In this document: in pieces, positions 45,957-54,978 of the stretch | Numbering within the stretch: position 1 is the first letter of the stretch | Layout of the letters: each line of letters opens with the position of its first letter | Assembly (NCBI GenBank): GCA_942493035.1 | Contig: OW818666.1 | Span: 1,612,001-1,676,000, forward strand | Source: WRGT01 sp942493035 | GTDB lineage: Bacteria; Spirochaetota; UBA4802; UBA5550 | Length of the DNA stretch: 64,000 bases | Reading direction: 5' to 3' | Made by a program: the position numbers and the translations under genes | Notes under the pieces: generated by a model | What the model was told of the DNA's origin: nothing | Databases searched by the model: none | The model's input: the letters and a program-made list of their open reading frames with translations, nothing else

Positions 45957-48900
45957 ACTTTAACTTCTCTTTTGCCTGAGTTTAAAACAGAAAAAACCAC
46001 AGGGATAAAGACAAGTGTAAGAAGAGTTGAAACAGTCATCCCCCCGATAACGGTTACAGCAAGCGGCCTTTGAAGCTCCGATCCCTCACCCATACCAAGA
46101 GCAATAGGCACAAGTGCAAGAATCGTAGTCAGAGTTGTCATCAGGATCGGCTTCAGTCTCCTCCGGCCGGCTTCGATAACTGCAATCTCGATCGGAACCC
46201 CACGGCGGCACTCTTTATCAATAAAATCGAACAGAACAATAGCGTTGTTTACAACCGTTCCGCTGAGAAGAATCATCCCTATCCCGGAATTTATGTTCAG
46301 AGTCTGACCTGTCAGAAGAAGGGCAAGCGAAACACCCAGAGCAGTAACAGGTATACTTATCATAATAATCAATGGATTCATTAAAGACTGGAACTGCCCG
46401 GCAAGCAGCATATAGATGAATAATACCGCAAGCAACATTGCAAATCCCAGCGAGCTGAAAGCCTCACGCATCTGATCGCTCCCGTCAGCCACACGGCATA
46501 TTACACCCTCGCGGAACTTCATGGCATCGAGCAGATTCCTGAGCTTTCCGGCGACGAACCCCCCTCCGGGAATAATATCCGCGCTTACAATATTTATTCT
46601 GCTCTGCTCTTTTCGTACAATACGGCCGCTCCCTGTACCGGCTTTTATCTCTGCAAATTTTGATACAGGAACGGTTACTCCAGCTGAAGTTTTAACAATA
46701 ATTCTGTTCAGCGATTCAACTCCGGTCCGGTCGGTCTTTATCAGCCTTATACGGATGTCTATCTCATCGTCGCCGTCACGGAAGGATGAAGAGACTTCAC
46801 CGCGCACAGCCATTCCAAGCTGTGACGCAGCCTCTTCCACATTAAGCCCAAGCGATGCCGCTGATTTCCTGTCGATTTCAACACGGAGCTCCGGCGATTC
46901 ACGGTCAAATACCGATGAAATACTCTTTAAGCCGTCAATCTTTGAGAGCATATCCTTCACAGCATTTCCTGATTCCTTCAGATCGGCTGCATCATTTCCG
47001 TAAATTTCAATTTCAGTTTTTCCCTTTCCTGCAGAAAATACAGAGGCAACCAGATCATCTTTCATCCTGTATGTAATTTTTGCTCTGTCATTGAATTTCA
47101 GATTCTCTTTGAGTTCACTAATAAATCTTTCAGCAGACCTGCCCTCTTTCATAAATACTTTTAGTAAAGCATAGTCCGCCCCTCTCCCCGATATTTTTTC
47201 AGATATATTATCTTCAGGGTCACATCCTGCTTTTGTAAAAACATAGTCGGCACTCCCGCTGCTGTTAATATATTTTTCGAATGTTTCACAAATCCCCGAT
47301 GTCTCCGCCAGAGATGTACCACCAGGCAATTCAATCTCTATTGAAAATTCACCGGGATCTACAGAAGGCATAAGCTCGCTGTCAATAAATCCGAAAAGAA
47401 TAATTCCGGTAAACATAGCAATGAATCCGGCAATAATTACTTTTTTCTTCCCACCCAGGGCGGCACGGATAACTGATTCATAAAACGACTCAACAGCAGA
47501 CATTGTTTTATCTGACATAACAGAAATTTTTTCGAATCTGTTATTCTCATCCCGACCAATCATTTTTTTTATACCAGCCGGAAAGATAGTAAAAGTCATA
47601 TTCAGACCTGCAAGCATGGGGATAAGCGTAAGAGAACTTATGAGTGAAAATATAAGAGAAAATGAAACTGTCAGTGCAAGATCACGGAATACAGCACCGG
47701 AAAGTCCTGATAAAAACACGATAGGAATAAAAACAATAATTGATGTAAGCACCGATGCAATTACCGGTGCAGCAACATCCGTTGTTCCATTTACCGCAGC
47801 TTCGAATCCCGAAAGTGTTTTATCACCATCCTTATAGTCCTGAATAGATTCAAGAACAACAATCCCGGCATCAACCATCATACCGGTCCCAACTGCAAGA
47901 CCGCCAAGTGACATCGTATTTAATGAAATATCGAATATTTTCATAAGAACCATAGTCCCGGCAATACTTACAGGTATAGATAATGAAATAATAACAGGGG
48001 GGATTACCGATTGAAGAAAAAACCATATAACGAAAAATGAAATCAATCCTCCGAGAATAGCAGAGAAAAGTACATTATCAATAGAAGACTGTATAAACTG
48101 AGACTGATCATAAATGCATTTAATATTAAAGTCACTCCTCTTTCCTGAAATAATATTACGCATTTCATCTCTGACCAATTGACACGTCATTATTGTATTC
48201 TTTCCTGGTTCCTTTTTAACAAGTAGTGCAACACTCTCCCTGCCGTTAAACCTTACTGCAGATTTTCTCTCTTTAAATGTATCTGTAACAGTTGCAATAT
48301 CCGACAAGTAAACCGGCACGCCGTTTTCGCTATATCCTGCTGCTACAGAACGTATATCCGCACTGTTTCTGAATTCACCGGCAGTTCGTACAAGATACTC
48401 TTTCCCGTCCCTGACAAGACTTCCGGCCGGATAACTGTAATTTGACATGCCGATACTCTGTGAAATTTCCGGGAGAGACAGGCTCTTCGAATAAAGAGCT
48501 GCATTGTCAACCTCTACCAGTATTTCACGCTTTTCCCCGCCGAGAAGTTCCACAAGTGAAACACCATTGATTCTCTCAAGGAACGGCACAATCTCCTTCT
48601 CTGCTCTTTTCCTTATATCCGCTGTCCTCCCCTCAGGAAGCGAAACAGAATATATCATTACAGGTTCATCTGCCGGATCATACTTCACTACAATTGATTT
48701 CCCGGTATCATCTGGAAGCTCACCCCGTATCAGGTCCACCTTCTCCTTAACTCCAATAAGGGCCATATCCATATCGCGCTCCCATTCGAAGCTGACTTTT
48801 ACTATACTCATACCGTCAATAGATTCAGATTTAACTTCTGTAACTCCGCTGACCGAAGTAACAGCCTCCTCTATACGGACTGTAACAAGTTTTTCCACCT

Positions 48901-49072
48901 CGGATGGCGCGGCATTTTCAAATGGGGTAATAACTGTAAGAGCGGGAAGATCAATATCGGGCAGCAGTTCAACGGGAAGTTTAGCGGCTGAGATAACACC
49001 TGTCAGACATATCCCGCTGAAGATCATAATTGTTGTAATCTTCCTCTTAATCAGTATTTCAATCAGCTTCAT
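45953..49072 (-). CDS. RND efflux permease (first of a pair)
   Basis: 1039 residues, same fold. The TM4 motif is VGTGMMVDAGIVVLESI. The periplasmic loop contains SYPAGSLVRDGKEYLVRTAG. The C-terminal half has GIGMILLSGTVVNNAIVLFD. It starts with the ATG overlapping the MFP stop by 1 nt. It is more distant from the second pump than recent duplicates would be. The substrate is unknown. Confidence 0.9.
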   Translation of the reverse strand: MKLIEILIKRKITTIMIFSGICLTGVISAAKLPVELLPDIDLPALTVITPFENAAPSEVEKLVTVRIEEAVTSVSGVTEVKSESIDGMSIVKVSFEWERDMDMALIGVKEKVDLIRGELPDDTGKSIVVKYDPADEPVMIYSVSLPEGRTADIRKRAEKEIVPFLERINGVSLVELLGGEKREILVEVDNAALYSKSLSLPEISQSIGMSNYSYPAGSLVRDGKEYLVRTAGEFRNSADIRSVAAGYSENGVPVYLSDIATVTDTFKERKSAVRFNGRESVALLVKKEPGKNTIMTCQLVRDEMRNIISGKRSDFNIKCIYDQSQFIQSSIDNVLFSAILGGLISFFVIWFFLQSVIPPVIISLSIPVSIAGTMVLMKIFDISLNTMSLGGLAVGTGMMVDAGIVVLESIQDYKDGDKTLSGFEAAVNGTTDVAAPVIASVLTSIIVFIPIVFLSGLSGAVFRDLALTVSFSLIFSLISSLTLIPMLAGLNMTFTIFPAGIKKMIGRDENNRFEKISVMSDKTMSAVESFYESVIRAALGGKKKVIIAGFIAMFTGIILFGFIDSELMPSVDPGEFSIEIELPGGTSLAETSGICETFEKYINSSGSADYVFTKAGCDPEDNISEKISGRGADYALLKVFMKEGRSAERFISELKENLKFNDRAKITYRMKDDLVASVFSAGKGKTEIEIYGNDAADLKESGNAVKDMLSKIDGLKSISSVFDRESPELRVEIDRKSAASLGLNVEEAASQLGMAVRGEVSSSFRDGDDEIDIRIRLIKTDRTGVESLNRIIVKTSAGVTVPVSKFAEIKAGTGSGRIVRKEQSRINIVSADIIPGGGFVAGKLRNLLDAMKFREGVICRVADGSDQMREAFSSLGFAMLLAVLFIYMLLAGQFQSLMNPLIIMISIPVTALGVSLALLLTGQTLNINSGIGMILLSGTVVNNAIVLFDFIDKECRRGVPIEIAVIEAGRRRLKPILMTTLTTILALVPIALGMGEGSELQRPLAVTVIGGMTVSTLLTLVFIPVVFSVLNSGKREVKV

Positions 49073-50487
49073 CAGTCTATTCTCATCCCCTGATATACGC
49101 TGTTAAGACCGCTTACAACAACCCGGTCTCCGGATTTAACACCTTCAACAATCTGAATATCCTCACCATACTGACTTCCGGTTACAACATTCTCTTTCAC
49201 CACAATGTTATTTTTTACTATATAAATTTCACTTCTGCCGTCTTCATGAGTTATAACTGCACCCATCGGCACCAGTATCCCTTTAACAGATCTGCCCGTA
49301 TCAATCAACGCTCTTGCAAACATTCCGGGAAGAAGAGCACTGTTGCCGTTAGGTACTGCTGCCTTCACCTCAACACTCCGCGTCTTTGTGTCAAGGACCG
49401 GAGAGATTGTATCAATACTTCCGCTGAACTTTTTATCAATATCAAATGCGTCAACAGTGAACAGTACCTTCTGCCCTGTTTTAACTTTTGTAATATCCTT
49501 CTCATTGAGATTCATAGATATAAAAACAGAACTGATATCCATAACCGTCGATATTACAGAATCCTCTTTCACCATCTCGCCCCCCTCCATATTTTTTACC
49601 GCAACTACTCCGGTTATGGGGGATCTTATATATGTCTCCTTCAATAACAGTTCAGTTGAGAGAAGCGAACTTCGGGCCTGGCTTACTCTGGACCTGGCAG
49701 ATTCGACTTCAGCTTTTTCTATCTTTGTATTAATCTCTTTGAAAATTTTTATCTTTTCATCCGCATTTGACGGAACTTTTCTCCCTTCATTTTTAATATC
49801 CAGATCGCGGTAACCGACCAGCTGTATTTCGTAGTCGGACTCCGCAAGCTCATACTTTGTTTTAAGAGTTGTGTGCTGTGTCTTTATACCTTCAAGCTCT
49901 GTATTGCTGATCCCTCCGGCTTTAAACAGCTCGGTTTTATTATTTAAAACACTATTCATATTCTCATATGATACTTTTTTATCGTTCAGATCAGCCTTTG
50001 CTTTCTTTATAGTTTTAAACTTTATCTCTATCCCCTTTAATGCATCACTATATTTCGCTTCTGCCAGCTCCAGGGCTTTCTTTGCTATATCAAGTTCCGA
50101 CTTCTGCTGCTTAAGCGTAATCTCAAAGGGGAGCCTTTCAATCTCCGCAATCAATTCTCCACGTGCAACATGCTTGCCGTCTTTGATGTATATTCTACTA
50201 AGACGTCCGCTGACCTTAGATGAGATATTGACTTTTTCTTTAAAAACGATCTGTCCCAGAACCTGAATTGTATCCCTGACCTCCCTGTTTTCAACAATCA
50301 CTGTTGCAACAGCCTCACTATTCAATTTCCCCGCAAGAGCTGAATCTCTCTTTGCAATAATCTCAGGCCGTATAACTATCCCGTAAATAATTCCTCCGGC
50401 TGTAACTCCAATCAGAAGAAACGCGATAATTTTGTTTTTGAGTTTGAGATCTTTTAACATCATAAGCAGCAATATTATATTTTTCAT
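49072..50487 (-). CDS. RND efflux membrane fusion protein
   Basis: 471 residues. GAAGGA upstream supports this start. A single anchor helix (about 15-35, IIAFLLIGVTAGGIIYGIVI) leads to a biotinyl-lipoyl-like domain (ISSKVSGRLSRIYIKDGKHV), a long helical hairpin (about 115-270, e.g. DLNDKKVSYENMNSVLNN), then the second half of the lipoyl domain (TYIRSPITGVVAVKNMEGGE) and a barrel ending SGDRVVVSGL. It couples the RND pump to the outer-membrane channel. A 191-nt spacer with repeat sequence separates it from the TolC-like gene. Confidence 0.9.
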   Translation of the reverse strand: MKNIILLLMMLKDLKLKNKIIAFLLIGVTAGGIIYGIVIRPEIIAKRDSALAGKLNSEAVATVIVENREVRDTIQVLGQIVFKEKVNISSKVSGRLSRIYIKDGKHVARGELIAEIERLPFEITLKQQKSELDIAKKALELAEAKYSDALKGIEIKFKTIKKAKADLNDKKVSYENMNSVLNNKTELFKAGGISNTELEGIKTQHTTLKTKYELAESDYEIQLVGYRDLDIKNEGRKVPSNADEKIKIFKEINTKIEKAEVESARSRVSQARSSLLSTELLLKETYIRSPITGVVAVKNMEGGEMVKEDSVISTVMDISSVFISMNLNEKDITKVKTGQKVLFTVDAFDIDKKFSGSIDTISPVLDTKTRSVEVKAAVPNGNSALLPGMFARALIDTGRSVKGILVPMGAVITHEDGRSEIYIVKNNIVVKENVVTGSQYGEDIQIVEGVKSGDRVVVSGLNSVYQGMRID

Positions 50488-50519
50488 TGTATTCCTTCTT
50501 GTTTAAACTCTGATGAAAT

Positions 50520-50660
50520 CTCTTTAAAACGTTAAATCCCTCCGCCTCACCCGGCCGTGACTTCGTCGGCCGCCCTCTCCACGGCAATGCCGTAGAGAGG
50601 GCTATTGTTAAAACCCTCGTCCGGCCGAAGGTTGGGAGAGGGTGCTCGCGCATAGCGTCG
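50520..50660. repeat. GC-rich intergenic repeat inside the efflux operon
   Basis: The stretch contains CACGGC-AAT-GCCGT and CCCTCT...AGAGGG pairings and a CTCCGCCTCACCCGGCCG word. Its composition is unlike its AT-rich surroundings. It interrupts an otherwise tightly packed operon. Confidence 0.55.
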
Positions 50661-50678
50661 AGCGGTTGAGGGGGCGAA

Positions 50679-52106
50679 TTACTCCTTACTCTTCACATAT
50701 CCCCTGAAAAAATCTATATTCATGCCTGCGGAAAGCTCCAGAGCTGAAGCAGCCATAAGATATTTTATCTTTGCATTGAGCAGAGATACCTCGGCCTTGC
50801 CGCGCTCCACCTCTTTCTCAAGCAGGTCATACCTTCTCGATTCACCCATATCAGCCTTGAGTCTTTCGATAACCAGTTGTGCGTCATAAAGCTCCACCTG
50901 TTTTGAAGCTATACCTATCATCTCCCATGAATTTCTTATCTCCGCAGATAACGATCCGATCTCTGCGGCAATGCTCTCTTTTAACACAGAGAGTTCGTCA
51001 CCCGATTTAGCCATTTCAATTCTACTCTGGAGGAGTGTGCTTTTGTAAGACATATCGTTGAGGATATCTGCAGATGTGTTTCCTGATCGGCTCCGGGTGT
51101 TCCCGTTTCCGCTTTCACTGTATCCGGTTCCTCCGGAGATACTGTTCCCGAAAATTCTTGAACTGAATTTTATATTAACGCCCCAGCCCTTCTCCCTAGG
51201 GGGATACTCTTCACCGCTCAGATTATAGTTAAGTCCCAGGGATACATTAGGGAGAAAATAATTTTCGGCCATTTCGTTGTTTCTCTTTGCAATTTCATAT
51301 TCAGCCGAACCGCTCTCTATCTCTTTCCTCATTTTCAGAGCAATGGACACAAGCTCTTCATCATCGATTCCGCCTGCAGGGATGATAATAAAATCTTTTT
51401 CAAGATCACCTGTAATTTCAAGAGGGGTATGCCGGTTGATCCTCAGAAGCAGTTTAAACTTTTTAGCGGCAGCATCGTATTCGTCAGCAGCCTGTTTAAG
51501 AGAAAGTTCAATCTCTTTTACTTTTGCCTCAATTTCAAGTACTGCCAGTTTTGTTGCATCACCTATCTCATATTCTTTTCTTATAAAATTCAGCTGCATC
51601 GTTCCATGTTCAAGTGTCTGTTTATATATCTTTGAAGTTTCATTCAGTTTAAGAAGATTGAGATATCCCTCGCGCACTGAAACAACAAGTCTGTTCAGCG
51701 ATATTCTGTAGTCGTTCCGCGCAAGAAGAGCATTCAGCTGTGCGGAATCGTAATCAAGGCTCCGTTTCCCTCCATCGTATAAAACAACCTCACTCTCCAC
51801 GCTGATCCGGGATGACCTGCTGTCTGTCTCTCTGCTCTTTACTTCATCAGTCTGCATATATGAAAATTTAAGTGACGGGAAATAACTCCGGAGCTTTTCA
51901 CCTGTCGCCAGCGAATACAAACCCTCTCTCGCTCTTATCTCTTCAAGTTCAAAGCTGTTTGAAACTGCTATTGATACCGACGAAATAATATCGAGTTTTA
52001 AAACTTCACTTTTTTTATTATCGAATGAATTATCTCCACTGACTTCTGAAACCGCAGCAGTTAAGAAAAAAAATAAAGAGAATAATAATGTAGAGAGCTG
52101 ATTCAA
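50679..52106 (-). CDS. TolC-like outer membrane efflux protein
   Basis: 475 residues from a TTG start with GAAGGTG eight bases upstream. A signal peptide (MNQLSTLLFSLFFFLTAAVS) is followed by two homologous helical halves, each about 200 residues, with SLKFSYMQTDEVKSRETDSR and SLGLNYNLSGEEYPPREKG strands. This is the outer membrane efflux protein family that forms trimeric channels with RND or ABC pumps. It lies 1 nt after the lipoprotein gene and before the MFP, as usual. Confidence 0.85.
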   Translation of the reverse strand: MNQLSTLLFSLFFFLTAAVSEVSGDNSFDNKKSEVLKLDIISSVSIAVSNSFELEEIRAREGLYSLATGEKLRSYFPSLKFSYMQTDEVKSRETDSRSSRISVESEVVLYDGGKRSLDYDSAQLNALLARNDYRISLNRLVVSVREGYLNLLKLNETSKIYKQTLEHGTMQLNFIRKEYEIGDATKLAVLEIEAKVKEIELSLKQAADEYDAAAKKFKLLLRINRHTPLEITGDLEKDFIIIPAGGIDDEELVSIALKMRKEIESGSAEYEIAKRNNEMAENYFLPNVSLGLNYNLSGEEYPPREKGWGVNIKFSSRIFGNSISGGTGYSESGNGNTRSRSGNTSADILNDMSYKSTLLQSRIEMAKSGDELSVLKESIAAEIGSLSAEIRNSWEMIGIASKQVELYDAQLVIERLKADMGESRRYDLLEKEVERGKAEVSLLNAKIKYLMAASALELSAGMNIDFFRGYVKSKE

Positions 52107-52107
52107 T

Positions 52108-52632
52108 TTATTTCACCTTCACCAGACTGCTCAGCAATTCTGATGCAAACTTATCAGCGGCATTTCTTCTGACCGATTCATCCCCTGCTGATTCATCAAC
52201 ATGATAAAATCCGTTACCTATTAAAGTTCCGGTTTTTCCGTAGACAGTAAACGTAATAAGTGTATCGGTTTTTCTATCCGCCAGAAATCCCGACTCTCTT
52301 TCAGATATTACCCCTGTAATAAGAATATCCCCTTTATTATCACTGCATATTTTAGCAGCCCATTCAGCTTCATCTGTCACAACAGCGTCCGGATTCTTTA
52401 ATGAAACAGATTTATACCCGCTTCTGAAAAACTCAAATTTAAGCGCGTCCCTGAACTCTTCAGCAACAAAAGGATCGTAGTTCATATTTCGAATATCAAA
52501 CTTGCCGATAAGAATTACCGCAGGCTTGACTCCGCGGGCTTCATCTCTTACATGAAAATCAAAGTCAGCACATCCCCCGGCCGTTAATACAACACCAAGG
52601 AGTATCATTAAAAAAATTATTTTTCGTCCCAT
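52108..52632 (-). CDS. Lipoprotein in the efflux operon
   Basis: 174 residues. MGRKIIFLMILLGVVLTAGGC carries a lipobox with Cys21. The mature part (VILIGKFDIRNMNYDPFVAE, GDILITGVISERESGFL) has an alternating alpha/beta pattern that is faintly like CsgG-type domains but is not recognised with confidence. It overlaps the preceding TPR gene by 16 nt and precedes the TolC-like gene by 1 nt, so it is probably an accessory part of the export machine. Confidence 0.65.
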   Translation of the reverse strand: MGRKIIFLMILLGVVLTAGGCADFDFHVRDEARGVKPAVILIGKFDIRNMNYDPFVAEEFRDALKFEFFRSGYKSVSLKNPDAVVTDEAEWAAKICSDNKGDILITGVISERESGFLADRKTDTLITFTVYGKTGTLIGNGFYHVDESAGDESVRRNAADKFASELLSSLVKVK

Positions 52633-53255
52633 TTTTCAAACTCGCTTTTTATAAGATTTAAAGATTTTATATCCCGGTCAGTAATCTCTGCAATTTTTAC
52701 TGCTCTGTTAATCTCTGCAGCAGCTCTTTCTGCCAATCCCAGTCTGCGGTAAAGAACAGCCATGTTCCCCCTGGCGCTAATCAGCGACTCCTCTTCACTC
52801 ATAACTGTTATATACTCATGAAGAGCCTCTTTATATTTTCCGTTTTTTTCGTAAACAAGGGCAAGGAGCAGACGCGCAGGTATATGGTGACTGTCAATTT
52901 CAAGAACAGAACGGAGTATGTTTTCACACTCACCCTTTTCATCTTTACCGGAAATAACAAGAGTACGCCCCTTCCAATAAAGCGCACCGCAATGATCCGG
53001 ATCTCTATCAAGTATCTGTTCAAGACGGTTAATAGATTTATCGTACTCTTTATTGTAATAATGAATTTTAGCAAGCATCAGGTGAGCGTTCAGAAAGCCC
53101 TTATCAAGTTTTACAACTTCCTCAAAAAGCTTCGCTGCTGCAGTCAGATTTTTATCTGCATACTCCCGCTGTCCGCGGGCATAAACATCTACGGCAGAAC
53201 CGGAATTCCCGCAGCCTGCACAAATAAGCAGAAATATAAAAATGTAATATTTCAA
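52617..53255 (-). CDS. TPR lipoprotein leading the efflux operon
   Basis: 212 residues. The start is a TTG with GGAGG five to six bases upstream. The signal LKYYIFIFLLICAGC (first residue read as Met) has a lipobox Cys15. Four TPR units follow (FLNAHLMLAKIHYYNKEYDK, CGALYWKGRTLVISGKDEKG, HIPARLLLALVYEKNGKYKE). It likely scaffolds partners in the periplasm. It is the first gene of the operon that ends with the RND pumps. Confidence 0.75.
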   Translation of the reverse strand: MKYYIFIFLLICAGCGNSGSAVDVYARGQREYADKNLTAAAKLFEEVVKLDKGFLNAHLMLAKIHYYNKEYDKSINRLEQILDRDPDHCGALYWKGRTLVISGKDEKGECENILRSVLEIDSHHIPARLLLALVYEKNGKYKEALHEYITVMSEEESLISARGNMAVLYRRLGLAERAAAEINRAVKIAEITDRDIKSLNLIKSEFEKWDEK

Positions 53256-53265
53256 AGTAGCCTCC

Positions 53266-53297
53266 GTATCTAAAATCAGAGCTGATATAATAGATAC
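53266..53297. promoter_or_regulatory. Nested palindrome before the efflux operon, candidate operator
   Basis: GTATCTA (53266-53272) pairs with TAGATAC (53291-53297), and inside lies ATCAG-AG-CTGAT. It is placed just upstream of the ribosome binding site of the first gene, as expected for a TetR/MarR-type repressor site. No regulator gene is close. Confidence 0.45.
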
Positions 53298-53426
53298 GCC
53301 GGCCGATGATATTTTTTTAAATTTTTTTTATTTTTTGGATTTTTTTTGGGGGAGATGGGTTTGAATTTTTTTTAAGTGAGTTTGAGATTATTGATTTGTT
53401 TTTAAATTGTTTGAATTAATTCGAGT

Positions 53427-53704
53427 TGCCGGGTACCGCCCCTATCCGCCCGCCGGGCACCTTTCGTCGAGTGCAATTTGTGCGTCCTGCACGCACTCGA
53501 CACTAGAACATCCTGTTCGTCGCCCATGGTGAGATGGTGAAAGGGAGACACGGAACATTTCGAATCACTCTCCCCCTTCTCATCAAGAGGGAGATGTCGC
53601 ATCGCGACAGAGGGGGTGGATAAAAAAAACACGAAATATCCCCAATTACTCTCCACCTTTTCATCAAGGGGGAGATGGCCAGCGGCCAGAGGGGGCGGGG
53701 ATAT
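53427..53704 (+). repeat. Intergenic mosaic repeat R, copy 2
   Basis: It contains CGCCCCTATCCGCCCGCCGG, CCATGGTGAGATGGTGAAAG, CTTCTCATCAAGAGGGAGAT, TGTCGCATCGCGACAGAGGG and AGATGGCCAGCGGCCAGAGG. It also has an internal hairpin GTCGAGTGC...GCACTCGAC. The 109-aa frame seen on the minus strand lies entirely in the repeat and is not a gene. Confidence 0.8.
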
Positions 53705-53743
53705 GCGCAAAGGCCAGTGAGTGCGAATCACTACATCACTACC

Positions 53744-54121
53744 CTATATCGCATCCTCATCAGAAACAATATGAATATGAGTTCTGTCATCCTTCCCGTG
53801 CATACATCCGAACTCGCAGAGGTAAGCGGCTGCAAGGTCACTGACACGTGGAGTTACAACGGCAAGCCTTAACCTGTTATAACCCATACTGTCTCTCTCA
53901 TTGATCCCTTCAGCAATAACAGCAGGTACATCTATAGGTCTGATATCATCGGCGTCGGCAATATATATCAAAAGTCTCCGGCCGATAATAATTTTTTTTC
54001 GAAGTTTAACACCGCAGTTGAGAATGGAGTGGTCCTCTTTCTCTATGGAATCAAAAACACTGTTATCACAGCCGCAGCCTAATACATGTACGGCAAAATT
54101 AACAATCCCTGTTTTTTCCAT
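53744..54121 (-). CDS. Hypothetical protein with CGC motif
   Basis: 125 residues, strong GGAGG four bases before the ATG. The sequence has four or five cysteines (VLGCGCDNS, ILNCGVK, YLCEFGCMHG), a hydrophobic strand KKIIIGRRLLIYIADADDI and ends HIHIVSDEDAI. The family is not recognised. Cysteines and histidines could bind a metal. It follows the FlgM-like gene after a 10-bp stem hairpin (54134-54156) and may be co-transcribed with it. Confidence 0.6.
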   Translation of the reverse strand: MEKTGIVNFAVHVLGCGCDNSVFDSIEKEDHSILNCGVKLRKKIIIGRRLLIYIADADDIRPIDVPAVIAEGINERDSMGYNRLRLAVVTPRVSDLAAAYLCEFGCMHGKDDRTHIHIVSDEDAI

Positions 54122-54133
54122 ATAACCTCCGTA

Positions 54134-54156
54134 AGTCCGGAAAGAATTTCCGGACT
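54134..54156. promoter_or_regulatory. Intercistronic hairpin before the ribosome binding site
   Basis: AGTCCGGAAA-GAA-TTTCCGGACT is a perfect 10-bp stem between two minus-strand genes, ending about 6 nt before the GGAGG of the second one. No T run. It may stabilise or regulate the downstream message. Confidence 0.5.
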
Positions 54157-54169
54157 CTATTATATCGGC

Positions 54170-54547
54170 TTAAACCTCCGGTTTCTCAAGCAATTTCCGA
54201 AGTACAAAATCCTCATTCAGATCGTAAAAACCGTTTCTGATCTTCTCCTTTGCCTCGGAAATTTTCCCAAGCCTGTAAACATTCCTCAAATCCGCTTCTT
54301 TAAAACGTATATCTTCAGCCAGACTTGCCGAATATTCCTTTACCTCTTTCAAGAGCTTAACTCTCTCAAGCCTTACAAGATTATCTTTTTCAAATCGTAC
54401 TTTTGCTTCAGATGATATTTCAATAACATCGCTTCCGCGATCTGTTTTTACAATACGTCTTGGACCATTCACCTCATGATTACTATTGCCGGTCCTGCTT
54501 CCATTACTGCCAATACCAACTGAATTTGGGAATCTTATTGCTGTCAT
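54170..54547 (-). CDS. FlgM-like protein
   Basis: 125 residues with AGGAGG before the ATG. The C-terminal part has the pattern DVIEISSEAKVRFEKD...LGKISEAKEKIRNGFYDLNE, like the FlgM anti-sigma-28 domain (x-x-L-S-S-E-A ... K-x-x-x-I-K-x-x-I-x-x-G-x-Y-x-V), which holds back flagellar sigma factor. The N-terminus is basic and disordered. No flagellar genes are visible here, so the identity is moderately supported. Confidence 0.5.
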   Translation of the reverse strand: MTAIRFPNSVGIGSNGSRTGNSNHEVNGPRRIVKTDRGSDVIEISSEAKVRFEKDNLVRLERVKLLKEVKEYSASLAEDIRFKEADLRNVYRLGKISEAKEKIRNGFYDLNEDFVLRKLLEKPEV

Positions 54548-54685
54548 AGCGTTCCTCCTTTACAGTTATGTCTCATTATATTTTCGGAATAATTTCGAAT
54601 TTGATAAGTAAAATATTTTAGAATATTGTAAAATAGGTGGGTAATTTTATTTGTAAACGATAGGAGAACATCCGCTCCGCAGAGG

Positions 54686-54706
54686 CCAGGCCCGCCCCTA
54701 TCCGCC
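54686..54706 (+). repeat. Intergenic repeat R, copy 3, left fragment
   Basis: AGGCCCGCCCCTATCCGCC matches copy 2; the rest continues after the inserted elements at 56165-56241 and 59350-59420. Confidence 0.65.
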
Positions 54707-54978
54707 GCTATGAGAAAGTCAAATTTAAGTGCTACCTTTTTTTAAATTTTTTTCTTTTAGCGTGCTCCTTTTTTTTAATAACCAGGCAGCCTGCAATTAA
54801 AACGCTTTATATGCCGCTATTCGTACTTGTGTACAGTTTATTTATTCTTTAGCTTTTAATGGTGCTGATAAACCCTGTGACGTCCTCAGAAGGGACAGCG
54901 GATAGGACATCATGCACCAAATTGTTAAATAAAGCATTGTAATGTACAGCTCCTTGTTTGTTATAATATCCTTAAACA
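54707..54978 (-). ncRNA. Candidate guide (bridge/seek) RNA region of the IS110 element
   Basis: 272 nt between the transposase stop and the element end, in the place where IS1111-type elements encode a structured guide RNA. No sequence feature was proven here; the region has T-rich tracts and no open frame. Boundaries of the RNA are not known. Confidence 0.3.

Noticed and set aside
48504..49106. 200-aa plus-strand frame
   Set aside because: It is a shadow of the RND permease gene, serine-rich, with no binding site.
53402..53731. 109-aa minus-strand frame
   Set aside because: It translates repeat R (words such as GHLPLDEK repeat) and is not a gene.
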